Below the pieces are notes generated by a model. That model did no database searches. It was not told the origin of the DNA and saw only the letters and a list, made by a program, of their open reading frames with translations. From NCBI RefSeq assembly GCF_030656345.1, contig NZ_JAUSNR010000056.1:79110-143109 (forward strand): a stretch of 64,000 nt of DNA. The letters run 5' to 3'. The DNA is from Pseudotabrizicola sp. (GTDB lineage: Bacteria > Pseudomonadota > Alphaproteobacteria > Rhodobacterales > Rhodobacteraceae). Made by a program: the position numbers and the translations under genes. Below, piece by piece: positions 63,109-64,000 of this stretch; position 1 is the first letter of the stretch; the number at the start of each line of letters is the position of its first letter.

Positions 63109-64000
63109 ATGCCAACCTACACCGCCCCCGTCAAGGATATGCAATTCCTGCTGCACAATGTCCTGAAGGTCACAGGGTCCGACACCCCCGGCTACAGCGA
63201 TCTGGACGAAGGCTTCACCGCTGCCGTGCTGGAAGAGGCGGGAAAAGTCGCCTCTGACGTGCTGGCCCCGCTGAATGCTGTCGGCGACCGTGAAGGCTGC
63301 GTGCTGGAAAACGGTGTCGTGCGCACGCCCAAAGGCTTTGATGCCGCGTTCAAGGCGATGAAAGACGGCGGCTGGACCGCACTGGATTGCGACCCCGAAT
63401 ATGGCGGTCAGGGCCTGCCCTATCTGATGGGATCAGCGGTGGGTGAGATTTTCGTGTCGGCTAACATGGCGTTCAACATGTATCAGGGCCTGACCCACGG
63501 GGCCTATTCCGCGATCCACACCCATGGCACTGCGGAACAGAAGGCAACCTACCTGCCAAAGCTGGTGTCCTGCGACTGGACCGGCACCATGAACCTGACC
63601 GAGCCACATTGCGGTACCGATCTGGGGCTGATGCGCACCAAGGACGAAGCGCAAGACGACGGCAGTTACCTGATCACCGGGCAAACGATCTTCATCTCGG
63701 CGGGGGAGCATGACCTGGCCGAGAACATCATCCATCTGGTGTTGGCCAAAGCTCCCGGGGGGGGCGAAGGCACCAAGGGCATTTCGCTGTTCATCGTGCC
63801 CAAGGTCTTGGTGCACAAAGACGGCAGCCTGGGCCCCCGCAACGCCCTGTCCTGTGGCAAGATCGAAGAGAAAATGGGCATTCACGGCAATGCCACCTGC
63901 GTGATGAATTATGACGGCGCGAAGGGCTGGCTCTTGGGCGACCTGCACAAGGGCATGCGTGCCATGTTCACAATGATGAACGAGGCCCGTCTGGGCGTGG
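63109..64000 (+). CDS. Acyl-CoA dehydrogenase, 3' end beyond the window
   Basis: 297 residues visible, open to the window edge. ATG 63109 follows AGGGAGAGAG. The N-terminus [20 protein letters not shown] is typical of the long (~590-600 residue) acyl-CoA dehydrogenases with an extra C-terminal domain. FAD/substrate-binding parts: [38 protein letters not shown] and [23 protein letters not shown] demethylation enzyme DmdC belongs to this group, so methylmercaptopropionyl-CoA is one possible substrate; a fatty acyl-CoA is equally possible. Confidence 0.93.
   Translation, partial: MPTYTAPVKDMQFLLHNVLKVTGSDTPGYSDLDEGFTAAVLEEAGKVASDVLAPLNAVGDREGCVLENGVVRTPKGFDAAFKAMKDGGWTALDCDPEYGGQGLPYLMGSAVGEIFVSANMAFNMYQGLTHGAYSAIHTHGTAEQKATYLPKLVSCDWTGTMNLTEPHCGTDLGLMRTKDEAQDDGSYLITGQTIFISAGEHDLAENIIHLVLAKAPGGGEGTKGISLFIVPKVLVHKDGSLGPRNALSCGKIEEKMGIHGNATCVMNYDGAKGWLLGDLHKGMRAMFTMMNEARLGV

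Overview
The window is 64 kb of gene-dense, high-GC chromosome from an alphaproteobacterium, most likely a member of the Rhodobacteraceae. The signs are a DUF2125 protein, a TIGR02186 protein, a Hint_2-type protein, a Tat-exported TRAP binding protein, an RpoHII-like sigma factor, two CtrA-like TTAA-N7-TTAA boxes, and the gene orders gshB-yraN-rsmI next to a LppC/LpoA-like lipoprotein and glnD-murJ. I see no insertion sequence, prophage, CRISPR array, tRNA or rRNA gene. No gene-free stretch exceeds 300 bases; the longest are about 230-260 bases and hold terminators, a promoter and dispersed repeats.

Layout. 1-3.2 kb: the end of gloB, then clpA with a strong terminator. 3.3-6.2 kb: a two-gene inner-membrane stator-like pair (MotA/ExbB-like channel plus a MotB-like protein with a very long periplasmic coiled coil). 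6.3-12.9 kb: ChaC, DUF2125, extensin-like, arogenate/prephenate dehydrogenase, hisC, rpsD and a Hint protein. 13-18 kb: GlxA-type regulator, a sugar kinase and a SsuA/THI5-like ABC importer. 18-23.9 kb (minus strand): a TRAP importer (P, Q, M) with an amidase, a tiny membrane protein and a 2-hydroxyacid dehydrogenase. 24-29 kb: truA, the ycjX-ycjF pair and an ABC amino-acid importer lacking its ATPase. 29.2-34.1 kb (minus strand): rpoH-chaN, coaBC-dut, a ThiF/MoeB protein with a membrane anchor, and a VOC protein. 34.2-38 kb: cobU plus a phosphatase, a GST with an extra Cys domain, and comM/yifB. 38-49 kb: gshB, yraN, rsmI, the LpoA-like lipoprotein, glnD, murJ, a rhomboid-like pseudoprotease, trpS and an unknown membrane protein. 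49.2-53.5 kb: VOC protein, Hsp70-like ATPase, UspA, a 63-residue protein, NifU-like protein, tsaB and rimI. 53.5-59.3 kb: a BMP-type nucleoside importer with purine nucleoside phosphorylase. 59.4-64 kb: TauE, TIGR02186, two PaaI thioesterases, two MerR regulators and the start of an acyl-CoA dehydrogenase.

Most genes sit in tight runs with 1-4 base ATGA, GTGA or TGATG overlaps, so translational coupling is the rule. Functionally the window mixes housekeeping with four solute uptake systems (ABC SsuA-like, TRAP, ABC amino acid, BMP nucleoside). Nothing here looks like a recently acquired defence island or a plainly new system. The observations I rate highest are a candidate ECF sigma-E promoter in front of rpoH, CtrA-like boxes in front of comM and the Hint gene, a rhomboid that has lost its catalytic residues, the stator pair with the oversized coiled coil, and large inverted repeats placed at convergent gene junctions.
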